A stretch of DNA of 37,201 bases from an uncultured Fidelibacterota bacterium (GCA_902602795.1 CACKSF010000009.1:1-37201), one strand, 5' to 3'; counted from the stretch's first letter, positions 1-10,133 are shown. Notes: generated from the sequence alone by a model not told the origin. Numbers and translations: made by a program.

Positions 1-708
1 AAATAGAGTTAAACCTTGTGTTGCATTAAAAATTATCTCTGACTTTTCAACAAAAGGATTTAAATCTAATTCCTTATTTGGATTTAGGATGTGACTAATT
101 GAAGGTAAAGTATCATTTTTAAAAGTATATGCAATCTGTCTAGCGGTTTTTAACTTTATAAAATATGGTGGTTTAACCGATAAGAGTTCCTGGCTAGAAT
201 TATCTGAAACAAAGTCTTTATTCAAATCTTCATAAGTTAATGGCGTTAATGTTTTAACTATTACAGGACCATTATTACTTCCGACGGCTTTACTTTCTTG
301 ATTAAAGATCTTCTGAAAAATAAAAATAGAAAAAACAAAAATTACTGAAAATACACCAGCAATAATATAATCCCTCCTAAGATCCTTATTTGAAATGAAA
401 CCGCTTGTAAATGTTTTTTTTGTTCCAAAATTAGAATTGTCACTTAAAATACTATTTTGAATCATAGGAGCTTGACTAGTTCCTGAATACGAATCAAGTT
501 GCTCAAGGGCACGTTGAGCATCACTTCCAATTTCTTCTGCATAAGCTCTTAAGAATAATCTCAGGTAGGGAGTCTCGATATCTTCAAAAGTCCCTTTCTC
601 AATATCTTGAAGGTATTGGACATTGATTTTAGTTCTTTCACTAATTTCATCCAGTGAAATTTTTCTGGATTCGCGAAGTTCTTTGAGTTCTTTATAAAAT
701 TTTGACAA
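1..708 (-). CDS. RodZ-like HTH membrane protein (3' end outside window)
   Basis: The minus strand is open from a TTG at 708 to the window edge (236 codons). Residues 1-65 form a RodZ/HTH_25-type helix-turn-helix: LKELRESRKISLDEISERT, then a second helix containing YLQDIEKG and YLRLFLRAYAEEIG. A linker and one membrane segment (about 115-132, IIAGVFSVIFVFSIFIF) follow, then a periplasmic region where this family carries DUF4115. RodZ proteins link the MreB cytoskeleton to the membrane and help set cell shape; that role is transferred by family resemblance. There is no ATG in this frame near the 5' end. TTG 708 is chosen because the HTH begins right after it; TTG 717 is an alternative, and no clear ribosome site decides between them. 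It lies downstream of maf on the same strand with a 78-base gap. Confidence 0.75.
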   Translation of the reverse strand, partial: MSKFYKELKELRESRKISLDEISERTKINVQYLQDIEKGTFEDIETPYLRLFLRAYAEEIGSDAQRALEQLDSYSGTSQAPMIQNSILSDNSNFGTKKTFTSGFISNKDLRRDYIIAGVFSVIFVFSIFIFQKIFNQESKAVGSNNGPVIVKTLTPLTYEDLNKDFVSDNSSQELLSVKPPYFIKLKTARQIAYTFKNDTLPSISHILNPNKELDLNPFVEKSEIIFNATQGLTLF

Positions 709-786
709 AATAAGCAATAGCGTTGCGACAAGTTACATTTACATAACTAAAAGAAATAAGTTAAAAAAATGTATAATAATTATTTT

Positions 787-1359
787 TCATAAAGATTTGA
801 AAATCATTTTGTAATGATGAAAAAACTTGGAAAGAGGGAATCCCATTACATTATAATAACAGCCGTCAATATTTTTAATAAAAACTGAAAAGCCATCCTG
901 GATACCATAACTACCAGCTTTATCTATTGGATTAAATTTTCTTACATATGACAATATTTCCTTATCTGTTATTTTTGTAAGAGTTACAATAGTCCTTTGA
1001 TTAAAAGTATAATCAATATTTTTGCCTAGTAATATTAGTGAAACTCCTGTTATAACTTCATGAGATTTACCTGAAAGAGATCTTAACATTTCAAAGCTCT
1101 CTTGGCTATTTTTAGGTTTCCCATAGAACTTATCATTTAATGAAACAACTGTATCTGCACCTATTATAATTTTATTCTTATACATTTTTGCGACTTTCAT
1201 AGCCTTGCCTCGTGCTAAACTTTCAGCTAGGGCTTCAGGTGGAATATTGCCATTAAAATCTTCTTGATAATTGCTGGGGACTACTGAAAAGATAAAACCT
1301 ATTTTATCAAGTAAATTTCTTCGCCTTGAAGATTTTGATGCTAAAATATTTAATTCCAT
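787..1359 (-). CDS. maf: Maf family nucleotide pyrophosphatase (YhdE type)
   Basis: This 190-residue protein has the usual Maf length and all family motifs. The N-terminal ILASKSSRRRNLL holds the SxxRRxLL phosphate-binding signature (Ser10-Arg13). IIIGADTVV contains the catalytic Asp69, followed by GKPKNSQESFEMLRSLSGK and the late motif PIDKAGSYGIQ (144-154). That last motif is typical of the YhdE branch, which hydrolyses dTTP/UTP and modified pyrimidine nucleotides to monophosphates, rather than the YceF m7GTP branch. Maf proteins act in the cytosol in nucleotide-pool cleaning and have been linked to division arrest. The gene starts 13 bases after the PorU-like gene stops, so the two are probably co-transcribed. 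The reading frame is intact. Confidence 0.93.
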   Translation of the reverse strand: MELNILASKSSRRRNLLDKIGFIFSVVPSNYQEDFNGNIPPEALAESLARGKAMKVAKMYKNKIIIGADTVVSLNDKFYGKPKNSQESFEMLRSLSGKSHEVITGVSLILLGKNIDYTFNQRTIVTLTKITDKEILSYVRKFNPIDKAGSYGIQDGFSVFIKNIDGCYYNVMGFPLSKFFHHYKMIFKSL

Positions 1360-1372
1360 CTAATCTAATTTA

Positions 1373-4300
1373 TCAAAATTTTGCGATTCTACCTAAAGAT
1401 GAGGTTTTTTCATTTTGAGAGGTAGCTTTTATATGATAAATGTATACTCCATTTGCTAAGATATCTCCAAAACTACTTTTGCCATCCCAATTAATAATAT
1501 TAAATCCCCTAGGAGCACCAACTTTTTCGATAGAAAATATCTTTTTCCCGCCTAAAGAATAGATATCTATTTGAATATCGGAAGGCTTTGATAATTCAAA
1601 TGTGAACTGAGTAAAGTCTGAAAAAGGATTAGGGAAATTATACATATTGTGGATTTTTAATAAGTTGCTTTCTGAACGATTTAGTACAATACTTTTTTCT
1701 GAAGGATTATTCGCATTGTCCCATGCTTTTATTTTAATATTTATTTGTTCATCATAAAATTTCAGTAATATTGTTCCACTTTCTATGCTATTTTTATCAT
1801 AAGAAAACTGATTTGTTTTATTATAGGTTTCTTGAGTACTCAAATCTGTTAAAATTATCTCATGCCCCACTTCATTTGTTAAATTAATGCCAATTGGATC
1901 AGATATCCTTATAACTAATTTCTCAGATTCTATTAAGTGGTCATCTTCTTCTAGCCTTAGTCCATTAACTGTTTCAAAAATTATATTGGGACCTTGATTA
2001 TCTTGAATTGCTTCTCCTCCCTCTAGTTTTAATGATTTTATAACACCAATCACATCTCTATTTTCATCGTTTAAATAGATCAATAATCTAGCTAAATTAT
2101 TTGAGTAAGATATATCGAGTGGAATTCGTACTTCTCCTTCAAAACTCGAACCTGAAAATGAGAATTGCCCTCGAAATAAGTTTGCTCCAGGAATTAAATA
2201 GCTAAGGGAGTATGTTTCAGATGAAACATCATAATTCCGCACAACATTCCTATCAGCATCTATCAATGAAACATAACCATCTCCAGACTCTGTTATTGCC
2301 ACTTGATTTCCGTAAAACGTTCCTTTTTCTAAAGTCTTCAAAGTATCAGGAGATATAGTAATTGATAATAAGGTATCTTTTGGCATTGGGATTTTCATGC
2401 CCGGGTCACCAAATAAATGAAAATATTGAGACTCAGAAGTTCCATCTTTGATTGACTGTAATATTATCCCGACTGTTTGATTACTGACTTTTCCATTATC
2501 AAAAATCTTTTCAAATAAATCTTTTGTGTATCTTTCATTTCCAACAACAGAAATAGCGCGGGTTGTAGAAATTACCATTGATGCACAATTCATATCTGCT
2601 TTAATGAGTTCTTCAGAAAATGATTCATTCAAAGGATCATCAAACCAACCAAAGGAGCATGTCCCAACTATCCATAATGGTAGTTTTGCGCCGGTATTTA
2701 TTTGATTGATATCGCCACGATTGAGGTCTAAAAGTTTTTCTTGAGCTAATTGGTATGGTGATCCATGGCCAATGTATGAAATAATCGCTGTTCCATTTTT
2801 TAAATTATCAAATAATGATTCAGTTGCTTCTGGTTTGATAACTCCGTACGCAGATGCATCATTCACTTCGGGAAATTCCATCATGTAAAGTTTTTCAATC
2901 TTTATACTTGGAGGTATCAAACTAGCTAGTTGTTCAGAATTAATGGTATGAGACTGACCTGTTGCGATGGATCCATGATTCGGTTCAGGTCTAGCAGCAT
3001 CATCGGCAATTAGAGTAACCTTTTGGCGCCAAGGGCCAAAAGTAGGTGAGAGTTCAATACTTTTAATTTTTCTTATAAATTTAGAAACATCTTCAATGTT
3101 TTTAGCAGGATATCGGCCCAATGCTACTTCTGGTATGTTTCCATAGATACTCGCAAGTAGATCATCCGTTGCATAACTACGAGAGGCTTGGACCTGTATG
3201 GTTGGTATTAATATTGATGAAAAACCATTGATATTCCTATAGTCATACCCACCATCCCCTAAAAGCAAGACATGATTTGCACTGGGATCTCCCCAATATT
3301 CTTGAGTCCATTGGATGAAACTTCTAATTGCCATAGGATCTGGGTTTCCAGCAGAAAACTCATTGTAAATAGTTTCAATACTTGCATAAATAGAATTATT
3401 TCTTATTTCTAATAATTCAAGAGACTCTCCTCTGAATTGCTCTGGGCCAATAATTATATAATCAGCTTGGATATTAACATTTCGTAATTGGTTAAAGCTT
3501 TGATCTTCTTTCAAGTATAGACTAGGTATAGCCGATATCTCATTTTTGTCAAAAAGAACAAATCGGTTTGGTCTGTTAATATGATTTTGAACATTGCAAA
3601 GTCCAGATTCATTTATCTCCAGATTAATAATATTCACCGGGTCACTTATATCCCAAAGAAAAATATGGTTAGGTTTTTGACTTCCAAAGTCAAATCTAAT
3701 ATTTTGATCATTGACTGGTGAAGTGAAAGTAAAGGTCTCATCAAAGTTTAATGTTTTTGCATATTCAATTTGAAAATAATCAAGATGAGGTAATGAATTT
3801 TGATCGGAAGTTGAGTTTAATAAATAGAAAATATTAGTACCATCAACAAGGTCAAAACCTTGATTGTTAGCAGTTATTGTTTTAACGGTATTACCCGTCC
3901 AATTCTCAGTTTGACCAATTTGATTACCGTTTAAATTATTTTGAAAGATTTTAATTTGGTGCAAAGCAATAGAATTATGATCTACAGAATGGCCTTTGAG
4001 TCTAGTAGACAAACTAAAACTAGCTCCAAGTTTAGGATTGTTCATTTGTAGTATAATTGGTTTGGCTGTTCCAGCAATTATCGGACTATCAAGCCACTCG
4101 GTTCCTGAAGATGATAAATTTGTTAAATCTAATTCAATGTGATTAGAGACTAAGCCATAGTCAATAAGTACACCAGATTCGGGTTGTGTGATTTGTAAAA
4201 CTCGTTTGCCTCTATTTTGATTATTATCGGGAATTAACAGCATGCATGAATTTTTATTAAAATATAAATTTTGATTCCATACTAAATCGTTTTGATTAGA

Positions 4301-5095
4301 ATCAAAACCTGAAGGACCTCTTCCGTAAAAAATAATTTTATCATTTGAGTTAAAAACACCATCTTCTTCACCATCTATATATAATGGGATTTCCAAAAAG
4401 TTATCTAAAATTGTTTGATTAAAATTTTGTGTCCTTGATCTACCCATATCACTACTAATAAAAATCGATATAGATCTTGGATCAATATTTGATATATTTT
4501 CAATTACATCGGATAGTGTCTCATAAGACAATGAATGTATTCCATCTTTTTCAGTGAAAAATTGGTACCAGGTGCCTTGAGGGTAATCAACTTCTTTGTA
4601 GCTTGACCGATTTGATTTTAAAAACCATTTTTTAGCAATATCCCAATTTACTAACCGATTTTTTAAAAAATTAATTTCGGCGCTATTAGGTAATCTATAA
4701 TTATTAACAGGTATTTTAAAATTTATGGTTATTCTTACTTTTTTATAATAATGATTATTTATTGAAAGTGGAGAAACTCTAAGTGTCCCTGTATGTAGGT
4801 TTTTCAATTTTTGAAAATTTATCCAATTGTAACCAGTAATCGATTCATGATTGGATTTAAATGGAATTTGGCTTCTTTCGTAGTACTGAATATCAGTCGT
4901 AGGCATTTTTTGTTCTGGAAGTCCTATTAATAAACTAGTGGGACATAAGTCTGCATCTGAAAAAGCATCAAAATCAAGTTCAATAATAATTTTAGTTTTG
5001 TTTTGTTCTATAATTGTTTTTTTTACTGAAGGGAATAAATGGCTGACAAAAAAAAATATAAAAAAACAACTTAAATTGCTTACAAAGTACTTCAT
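1373..5095 (-). CDS. porU: PorU-like C25 (gingipain-type) cysteine peptidase, type IX secretion sortase candidate
   Basis: The 1240-residue protein begins with a signal peptide (MKYFVSNLSCFFIFFFVSHL). A long PorU-like N-terminal half follows, including GTWYQFFTEKDGIHSL and EIPLYIDGEEDGVFNSND. The C25 peptidase domain occupies about 540-900. Its catalytic His777 lies in SYIGHGSP and Cys813 in GTCSFGWFDDP. The C-terminal 85 residues form a FlgD-like/sorting-type immunoglobulin domain with FPNPF, DIQIDIYSLGGKKI and NGVYIYHIKA. PorU is the surface sortase that removes the C-terminal signal of type IX secretion cargo and attaches it to the outer membrane. The size and N-terminal half favour PorU over a gingipain-like secreted protease. 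However, a sorting-type C-terminus is also found on cargo, so a secreted C25 protease remains possible. It is the first gene of a minus-strand set with maf and the RodZ-like gene. Confidence 0.8.
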   Translation of the reverse strand: MKYFVSNLSCFFIFFFVSHLFPSVKKTIIEQNKTKIIIELDFDAFSDADLCPTSLLIGLPEQKMPTTDIQYYERSQIPFKSNHESITGYNWINFQKLKNLHTGTLRVSPLSINNHYYKKVRITINFKIPVNNYRLPNSAEINFLKNRLVNWDIAKKWFLKSNRSSYKEVDYPQGTWYQFFTEKDGIHSLSYETLSDVIENISNIDPRSISIFISSDMGRSRTQNFNQTILDNFLEIPLYIDGEEDGVFNSNDKIIFYGRGPSGFDSNQNDLVWNQNLYFNKNSCMLLIPDNNQNRGKRVLQITQPESGVLIDYGLVSNHIELDLTNLSSSGTEWLDSPIIAGTAKPIILQMNNPKLGASFSLSTRLKGHSVDHNSIALHQIKIFQNNLNGNQIGQTENWTGNTVKTITANNQGFDLVDGTNIFYLLNSTSDQNSLPHLDYFQIEYAKTLNFDETFTFTSPVNDQNIRFDFGSQKPNHIFLWDISDPVNIINLEINESGLCNVQNHINRPNRFVLFDKNEISAIPSLYLKEDQSFNQLRNVNIQADYIIIGPEQFRGESLELLEIRNNSIYASIETIYNEFSAGNPDPMAIRSFIQWTQEYWGDPSANHVLLLGDGGYDYRNINGFSSILIPTIQVQASRSYATDDLLASIYGNIPEVALGRYPAKNIEDVSKFIRKIKSIELSPTFGPWRQKVTLIADDAARPEPNHGSIATGQSHTINSEQLASLIPPSIKIEKLYMMEFPEVNDASAYGVIKPEATESLFDNLKNGTAIISYIGHGSPYQLAQEKLLDLNRGDINQINTGAKLPLWIVGTCSFGWFDDPLNESFSEELIKADMNCASMVISTTRAISVVGNERYTKDLFEKIFDNGKVSNQTVGIILQSIKDGTSESQYFHLFGDPGMKIPMPKDTLLSITISPDTLKTLEKGTFYGNQVAITESGDGYVSLIDADRNVVRNYDVSSETYSLSYLIPGANLFRGQFSFSGSSFEGEVRIPLDISYSNNLARLLIYLNDENRDVIGVIKSLKLEGGEAIQDNQGPNIIFETVNGLRLEEDDHLIESEKLVIRISDPIGINLTNEVGHEIILTDLSTQETYNKTNQFSYDKNSIESGTILLKFYDEQINIKIKAWDNANNPSEKSIVLNRSESNLLKIHNMYNFPNPFSDFTQFTFELSKPSDIQIDIYSLGGKKIFSIEKVGAPRGFNIINWDGKSSFGDILANGVYIYHIKATSQNEKTSSLGRIAKF

Positions 5096-5771
5096 TTAAT
5101 AATAATTATGCTTTCACTTAGGTTTCTGTAAAGTATAATGATTTATTTATTTTGTTTTTTTATAAATTGTTATATTTATTTATAAAGAATCTTAATTATA
5201 ATTAAAAAGTATAAAAAGAAAATCTAATTTAATTTTAAATCTAACAAATTTTTTGTTTCAAATTTAATCTCATCGTGTTGCTCAAGGGCATTAAGCAATT
5301 ACAAAAAAATCACAACCTTTACAAAAATAAAAATTAAAATTCTAAATAGAGAATTTTATATTTGCTCATTGAAAATTTTCCATATAATTTGGAAGTCAAG
5401 GAAAAAATTCTAAAATCTATTTTTAATACAGAATAAAGAATTAATAGCTATTTTAATTGTAAATTGACAGTACAGTACCGCATTAATAAATTCATAACAA
5501 TAAGATATAATTAAATAAGGAAAAAAATATTTTCAAAATTTTGTACTAAATTTTCTAGAATTAATTATCGCAATAATGTTTTTGAAAAATTGGTATAGAT
5601 TCTGCAAGGCTAAAATGATCCTTTTAACTTAACCTATGATAATTATAATAATCTGAGGTTTTTCAATCTTAGCTAGCGATAGAATTAGTAGTAAATTGTA
5701 GCTATAAATTTTCTAGTTATTTTTCTTTAGTTAAATAATTGATTTATAACCTTAGCAACAAAAACAATAAA
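5096..5771. other. Divergent intergenic region between the porU-like gene and acnB
   Basis: About 675 bases, very AT-rich, lie between two genes transcribed away from each other, so promoters for both should be here. I see no tRNA fold, no repeat array and no credible ORF. A possible plus-strand -35 box TTGACA is at 5464-5469 with a weak TAAATT 17 bases later (5487-5492). In a genome this AT-rich, and in a lineage that may use a different sigma consensus, that is only a suggestion. Confidence 0.3.
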
Positions 5772-8561
5772 ATGACATTAAAAATGGATTTGTATAAAGA
5801 TTACATAGAAGAAAATAAAAAACGAAAAGAATTAGATCTTAATCCTAAGCCGATTGATGATGGAAATTTGCTAAAACATATTATTAAACGTATTAAGGAT
5901 GTAAACCATGCTGATCGGGAGGCTTGTCTTAAATTTTTTATTTATAATGTAATACCTGGAACTACAAGTGCTGCTAATGTGAAATCTAATTTTTTAAAAA
6001 ATATTATTCTTAACAAAACCTGTTTAAAAGAGATCTCACCTAATTTTGCTTTTGAGTTACTATCCCATATGAAAGGAGGATCTTCTGTTGAAGTCCTTCT
6101 TGATTTAGCTTTAGGAATCGATGAGATTAATGCTAAAAAAGCAGCACATATTCTTAAATGTCAAGTTTTCTTATATGAAGCGGATATGCAACGTTTAGAA
6201 GAAGCTTATAAAGATGGGAATATTTTTGCTAAAGATATCATATTAAGTTACTCTAAAGCTGAATTTTTCACTAGACTTCCAAAAGTTGAGAAAGAAATAA
6301 AAATTGTAACATATGTTGCCGGAATCGGAGATGTATCTACAGATTTTCTTTCTCCTGGCAGCGACGCACATTCTAGGTCAGACAGGGAACTTCACGGTAA
6401 ATGCATTTTTGAACATGATATCGATCAACAAAATCAACTAATTGGCTTACAAAAAGAGCATCCAGATAAGGCTATAATGTTGGTTGCAGAAAAAGGTACA
6501 ATGGGAGTAGGGTCTTCGAGGATGTCTGGAGTAAATAATGTTGCTCTATGGATAGGTAAAAAAGCTAGTCCATATGTGCCTTTTGTAAATATTGCCCCTA
6601 TTGTAGGAGGAACAAATGGTATTTCTCCTATTTTCTTAACGACTGTTGACGTAACAGGAGGTATAGGTCTTGATTTAAAAAATTGGCGGAAGAAAAAAGA
6701 CCTTAATGGAGATACTATTTTAGACCAGAAAGGTCAATCAGTTCTTGAAGAGGTATACACTATCAAAACTGGAACAGTACTTACAATCAATACCGAACAT
6801 AAAAAACTTTACAAAGGTGATAAGGAATTATGTGATATTTCAAGTGCATTTACTCCTCAAAAAATAGAATTTATGCGAGCAGGAGGTTCTTATGCTGTTG
6901 TATTTGGAAAAAAATTACAAACATTTGCGGCTAAAGTTTTGGGTGTCAAAATTAAAGAAGTGTTTTCTCCTTCAAAAGAAATTGCAATTAAAAATCAAGG
7001 TTTAACGGCTGTTGAAAAAATATTTAATAGAAATATTGTTGGTAAGAAATTAGACAAGTTTCTGCATGCAGGCTCGGATGTGCGTGTGAAGGTTAATATT
7101 GTGGGATCACAAGACACTACCGGTCTTATGACCTGCCAAGAGCTAGAGTCTATGGCTGCTACCACTATTTCACCAATTATTGATGTAGCTTATCAGTCAG
7201 GATGTCATACCGCTTCTGTATGGGATAAAAGATCTCAAAAAAACATTCCAAAACTAATGAAGTTTATGAACGATTTTGGTCTTATTACAGGTCGAGATCC
7301 AAAAGAGAAGTATCACGCTATGACGGATGTAATACACAAGGTTTTAAATGACTTAACAGTAGATGATAGGGCAATTATTATAGGAGGCGATTCTCATACT
7401 AGAATGTCGAAAGGTGTTGCTTTTGGGGCTGATTCAGGGACAGTAGCTCTTGCGCTTGCTACTGGTGAAGTAACCATGCCTATTCCACAATCTGTAAAGG
7501 TTACTTTTAAAGGTACAATGATGCCTTATATGGACTTTAGAGATGTTGTTCATGCTACCCAAGCGCAAATGTTGGAAAAGTTTAATGGGGAGAATATTTT
7601 TCAAGGTAGAATTATTGAAGTTCATATTGGAACTCTTATTGCAGATGAGGCTTTTACATTTACAGATTGGACAGCAGAAATGAAAGCAAAAGCTTCTATT
7701 TGTATATCAAATAGTGATACGTTGATAGATTCATTAGAAATTGCGAAAAAAAGAATTAAAGTTATGATTAATAAAGGTATGGACAATGCGTCATGTGTAC
7801 TCCAAAATCTTTTGAACAAAGCTGATAAAAGAATATCTCAAATAAAACTTAGAGAAAATAAACCGTTATTTCCAGATTCGGATGCAAAATATTATGCAGA
7901 GTTTGAGGTGGATTTAGGTTCTATATCTCAACCAATGATTGCTGATCCTGATGTAAACAATAATGATATTTCAAAGCGATATACTCATGATACAATCCGA
8001 GCACTATCTTATTATCAAGGAAAGAAAAAAGTAGATCTTGGATTTGTTGGATCTTGTATGGTGCATAAAGGTGATTTAAAAGTGCTTGCTCAAATGCTTA
8101 GAAATCTTGAGCAGGTTTATGGGAAAATTAAATTCAACGCTCCTTTAGTAGTAACTGCTCCTACTTATAATATTATTGATGAGCTAAAGAATGAAGGTGA
8201 TTGGAAGGTCTTGCAACAATATTCTGGTTTTGAATTTAATGATGCAGATCCTAAAACTACTGCTCGCAGACAATATAAAAACATGATGTACTTAGAAAGA
8301 CCAGGCTGTAATCTTTGTATGGGTAACCAAGAAAAAGCTGAAGAAGGTGATACTGTAATGGCTACTTCAACACGTCTTTTTAAAGGTCGTGTTGTCGGAG
8401 ATTCTGATGAGAAAAAAGGTGAATCGCTATTGGCTTCAACTCCCGTTGTAGTTCTTTCTGCAATACTCGGCAGAACGCCATCAATGAAGGAGTATGAAAA
8501 TGCAGTTGAAGGTATTGATTTAACAAAGTATTCTCCTCCCGTTACTAACCTTTATGCTTAA
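5772..8561 (+). CDS. acnB: Aconitate hydratase B
   Basis: This is the AcnB form of aconitase, which interconverts citrate and isocitrate in the TCA cycle; many AcnB proteins also act on 2-methylisocitrate. The HEAT-like N-terminal domain (about 1-160) comes first, as in AcnB and unlike AcnA/IRP. The catalytic core includes SPGSDAHSRSDRELHGK, GTMGVGSSRMSGVNN, APIVGGTNGISPIF and IIGGDSHTRMSKGVAFG. The three [4Fe-4S] cysteines are in FVGSCMVHKGD and PGCNLCMGNQ near the C-terminus. I take ATG 5772 (929 residues) as the start: it is preceded by an A-rich tract with no Shine-Dalgarno, and the TTG 33 bases upstream would add a tail not seen in the family. ATG 5784, giving MDLYKDYIEEN, is also possible and lines up best with E. 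coli AcnB. The gene stands alone. Confidence 0.96.
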   Translation: MTLKMDLYKDYIEENKKRKELDLNPKPIDDGNLLKHIIKRIKDVNHADREACLKFFIYNVIPGTTSAANVKSNFLKNIILNKTCLKEISPNFAFELLSHMKGGSSVEVLLDLALGIDEINAKKAAHILKCQVFLYEADMQRLEEAYKDGNIFAKDIILSYSKAEFFTRLPKVEKEIKIVTYVAGIGDVSTDFLSPGSDAHSRSDRELHGKCIFEHDIDQQNQLIGLQKEHPDKAIMLVAEKGTMGVGSSRMSGVNNVALWIGKKASPYVPFVNIAPIVGGTNGISPIFLTTVDVTGGIGLDLKNWRKKKDLNGDTILDQKGQSVLEEVYTIKTGTVLTINTEHKKLYKGDKELCDISSAFTPQKIEFMRAGGSYAVVFGKKLQTFAAKVLGVKIKEVFSPSKEIAIKNQGLTAVEKIFNRNIVGKKLDKFLHAGSDVRVKVNIVGSQDTTGLMTCQELESMAATTISPIIDVAYQSGCHTASVWDKRSQKNIPKLMKFMNDFGLITGRDPKEKYHAMTDVIHKVLNDLTVDDRAIIIGGDSHTRMSKGVAFGADSGTVALALATGEVTMPIPQSVKVTFKGTMMPYMDFRDVVHATQAQMLEKFNGENIFQGRIIEVHIGTLIADEAFTFTDWTAEMKAKASICISNSDTLIDSLEIAKKRIKVMINKGMDNASCVLQNLLNKADKRISQIKLRENKPLFPDSDAKYYAEFEVDLGSISQPMIADPDVNNNDISKRYTHDTIRALSYYQGKKKVDLGFVGSCMVHKGDLKVLAQMLRNLEQVYGKIKFNAPLVVTAPTYNIIDELKNEGDWKVLQQYSGFEFNDADPKTTARRQYKNMMYLERPGCNLCMGNQEKAEEGDTVMATSTRLFKGRVVGDSDEKKGESLLASTPVVVLSAILGRTPSMKEYENAVEGIDLTKYSPPVTNLYA

Positions 8562-8578
8562 TTTTGGGTATCACGAAA

Positions 8579-8604
8579 ATATCAACTTCCTAATATATTG
8601 ATAT
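8579..8604 (+). terminator. Weak inverted repeat after acnB
   Basis: ATATCAA (8579-8585) and TTGATAT (8598-8604) form a perfect 7-base inverted repeat with a 12-base loop, 18 bases after the acnB stop. The stem is almost entirely A-T and an A-rich rather than a T-rich run follows immediately, with a T run only at about 8621. It could be a weak terminator or chance in AT-rich DNA. Confidence 0.2.
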
Positions 8605-8733
8605 CAAAAAATAAGTAGTTGTTTTTTTGAATTTTTTATTTTACAGTTTTAGGTTGTTTAAAGCGCAAATTAACAATGATTTTACTATGCGTTTATTTTT
8701 ATTAATTCAAATAAATTAGAGTTAAGGTGGTTT

Positions 8734-9174
8734 ATGATGTCTAAGCTTTGGGATGACCTTAAAGACAATATGAAAGATTGGAGCGTAACTGCAGTTGAAA
8801 AAGCAGAAGAAATGAGTAAAATTGCAGTAGCTAAAACAGAAGAAATGACTCGTATTTCAAAAGTTAAGTTTGAGATTCATCAACTTCATCGAGAAATGAA
8901 TAAAGTCTTTGAAGATTTAGGTAAATTGGCTTTTGAGCATACAAAAAATGAGCATATGGCTTCTTTTTCTGGTAATAAAGACTTTTTTAAACTTGTTAAT
9001 AAAATAGAAGATTTAAAGATTAAAATTGAAATGAAAGAAAAAGATATTAATGAAATTAAAGAAAAGTTTGACGAGCCTGATATTGAAGAAGATAGTATTC
9101 CAAGGGTTGAAAGTGATAATCTTGATATTGAAGAATCATCAGAAAGGCATGATAACCAGATTTTAAAAAACTAA
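8734..9174 (+). CDS. Small charged coiled-coil protein of unknown function
   Basis: I do not recognise a named family. The 146-residue product has no signal peptide or membrane segment. It is almost wholly helical: an amphipathic N-terminal part with repeated KAEEMSKIAVAKTEEMTRIS, a helix-rich middle (45-115) with heptad-like spacing of Leu/Ile, and an acidic tail (EPDIEEDSIPR onward). A Shine-Dalgarno-like AAGGTGG lies just upstream of two adjacent ATGs (8734, 8737), and either could be the start. It is followed 50 bases later by an M23 peptidase gene with its own coiled coil, so the two may be co-expressed and may both concern the envelope. That link is inference from position only. Confidence 0.7.
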   Translation: MMSKLWDDLKDNMKDWSVTAVEKAEEMSKIAVAKTEEMTRISKVKFEIHQLHREMNKVFEDLGKLAFEHTKNEHMASFSGNKDFFKLVNKIEDLKIKIEMKEKDINEIKEKFDEPDIEEDSIPRVESDNLDIEESSERHDNQILKN

Positions 9175-9224
9175 ATTTAACTATTTACTAGTCTAATCCA
9201 TAATTAAACCCTAAAACAATCATA

Positions 9225-10133
9225 ATGAACAATTTTATTTTACAAAAAGAGTCAGATGATAAGGTTGCTCAATTGCGGATAAATAGTAGGCAAGCAATTT
9301 TTTTGATATCAATCTGCGCCTTTACTTTATTATCGACTCTTTATTTATCAGCTGAAATTTTGAGTGATATGTTTTATAAGGAAAGATTAAATGAATTCAA
9401 AAAAAATTACAATGTAATGTCAGAAAATCTAAAACTTTTACAAAAAAAGCTTGAAGACCTTGATGGTAAAGTTGTAGTAATTGAAGAAAAAGATAAAGCA
9501 GTAAGAAATTATGCGGGTATGCCGGAAATTGATTTAGATATAAGAAAACTCGGCACTGGTGGGTACGGAATAAAGTCAAATATTTTATCTGATAATATAT
9601 CTCCAATAGTAAATGAGGAATTGATTGCTCTAAGTCTAGATATAGAAAAAATTTCTAGAAATGTAAATTTAGAAATTGAAAGTTATGAATCCATTTATGA
9701 TAAAGTAAAAAAAGATATAAATCGCATTTCAAAAATACCTTCAATTCGGCCCGTAAAAGAAGGGTACTTGAATTCATCTTTTGGTTATAGAAATGATCCA
9801 ATTGATAATGTGATGCGATTTCACCAAGGTCAAGATATAACAGTAAAATCTGGTACTCCAATTTATTCTCCAGCAGATGGTATAGTTAAAAGAGCTTATT
9901 ACGCTGGAGGTTTTGGCAATCATATTAAGTTGGATCATGGAAATGGGTATACTACATTATTTGCGCATTTATCTAAAATTAAAGTTAAGCATGGTCAAAA
10001 AGTATCTAGAGGAGAAGTGATAGGACTTACTGGTAATACGGGTAGATCTACTGCACCTCATTTACATTATGAAATTCACCATTACGGTGAATCAAAAAAT
10101 CCTCTAGACTATTTCTATCATAAACAAGATTAA
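9225..10133 (+). CDS. M23 (LytM-type) metallopeptidase, membrane-anchored
   Basis: The 302-residue protein has a short cytosolic N-terminus, one membrane segment (about 24-46, AIFLISICAFTLLSTLYL) and a periplasmic coiled coil (about 50-90). The C-terminal peptidase M23 domain spans about 175-297. The zinc ligands are complete: His200 and Asp204 in FHQGQD, and His281 in HLHYE. His248 in FAHLS and His279 complete the active site, so it should be a working endopeptidase cutting peptidoglycan cross-bridges rather than a degenerate EnvC/NlpD-type activator. The architecture (membrane anchor, coiled coil, LytM) matches MepM-like or cell-shape endopeptidases of FCB bacteria. It follows the small coiled-coil gene by 50 bases on the same strand. 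Confidence 0.9.
   Translation: MNNFILQKESDDKVAQLRINSRQAIFLISICAFTLLSTLYLSAEILSDMFYKERLNEFKKNYNVMSENLKLLQKKLEDLDGKVVVIEEKDKAVRNYAGMPEIDLDIRKLGTGGYGIKSNILSDNISPIVNEELIALSLDIEKISRNVNLEIESYESIYDKVKKDINRISKIPSIRPVKEGYLNSSFGYRNDPIDNVMRFHQGQDITVKSGTPIYSPADGIVKRAYYAGGFGNHIKLDHGNGYTTLFAHLSKIKVKHGQKVSRGEVIGLTGNTGRSTAPHLHYEIHHYGESKNPLDYFYHKQD

Noticed and set aside
7434-7819. Antisense ORFs inside acnB
   Set aside because: They are shadows on the opposite strand of a strongly conserved gene.
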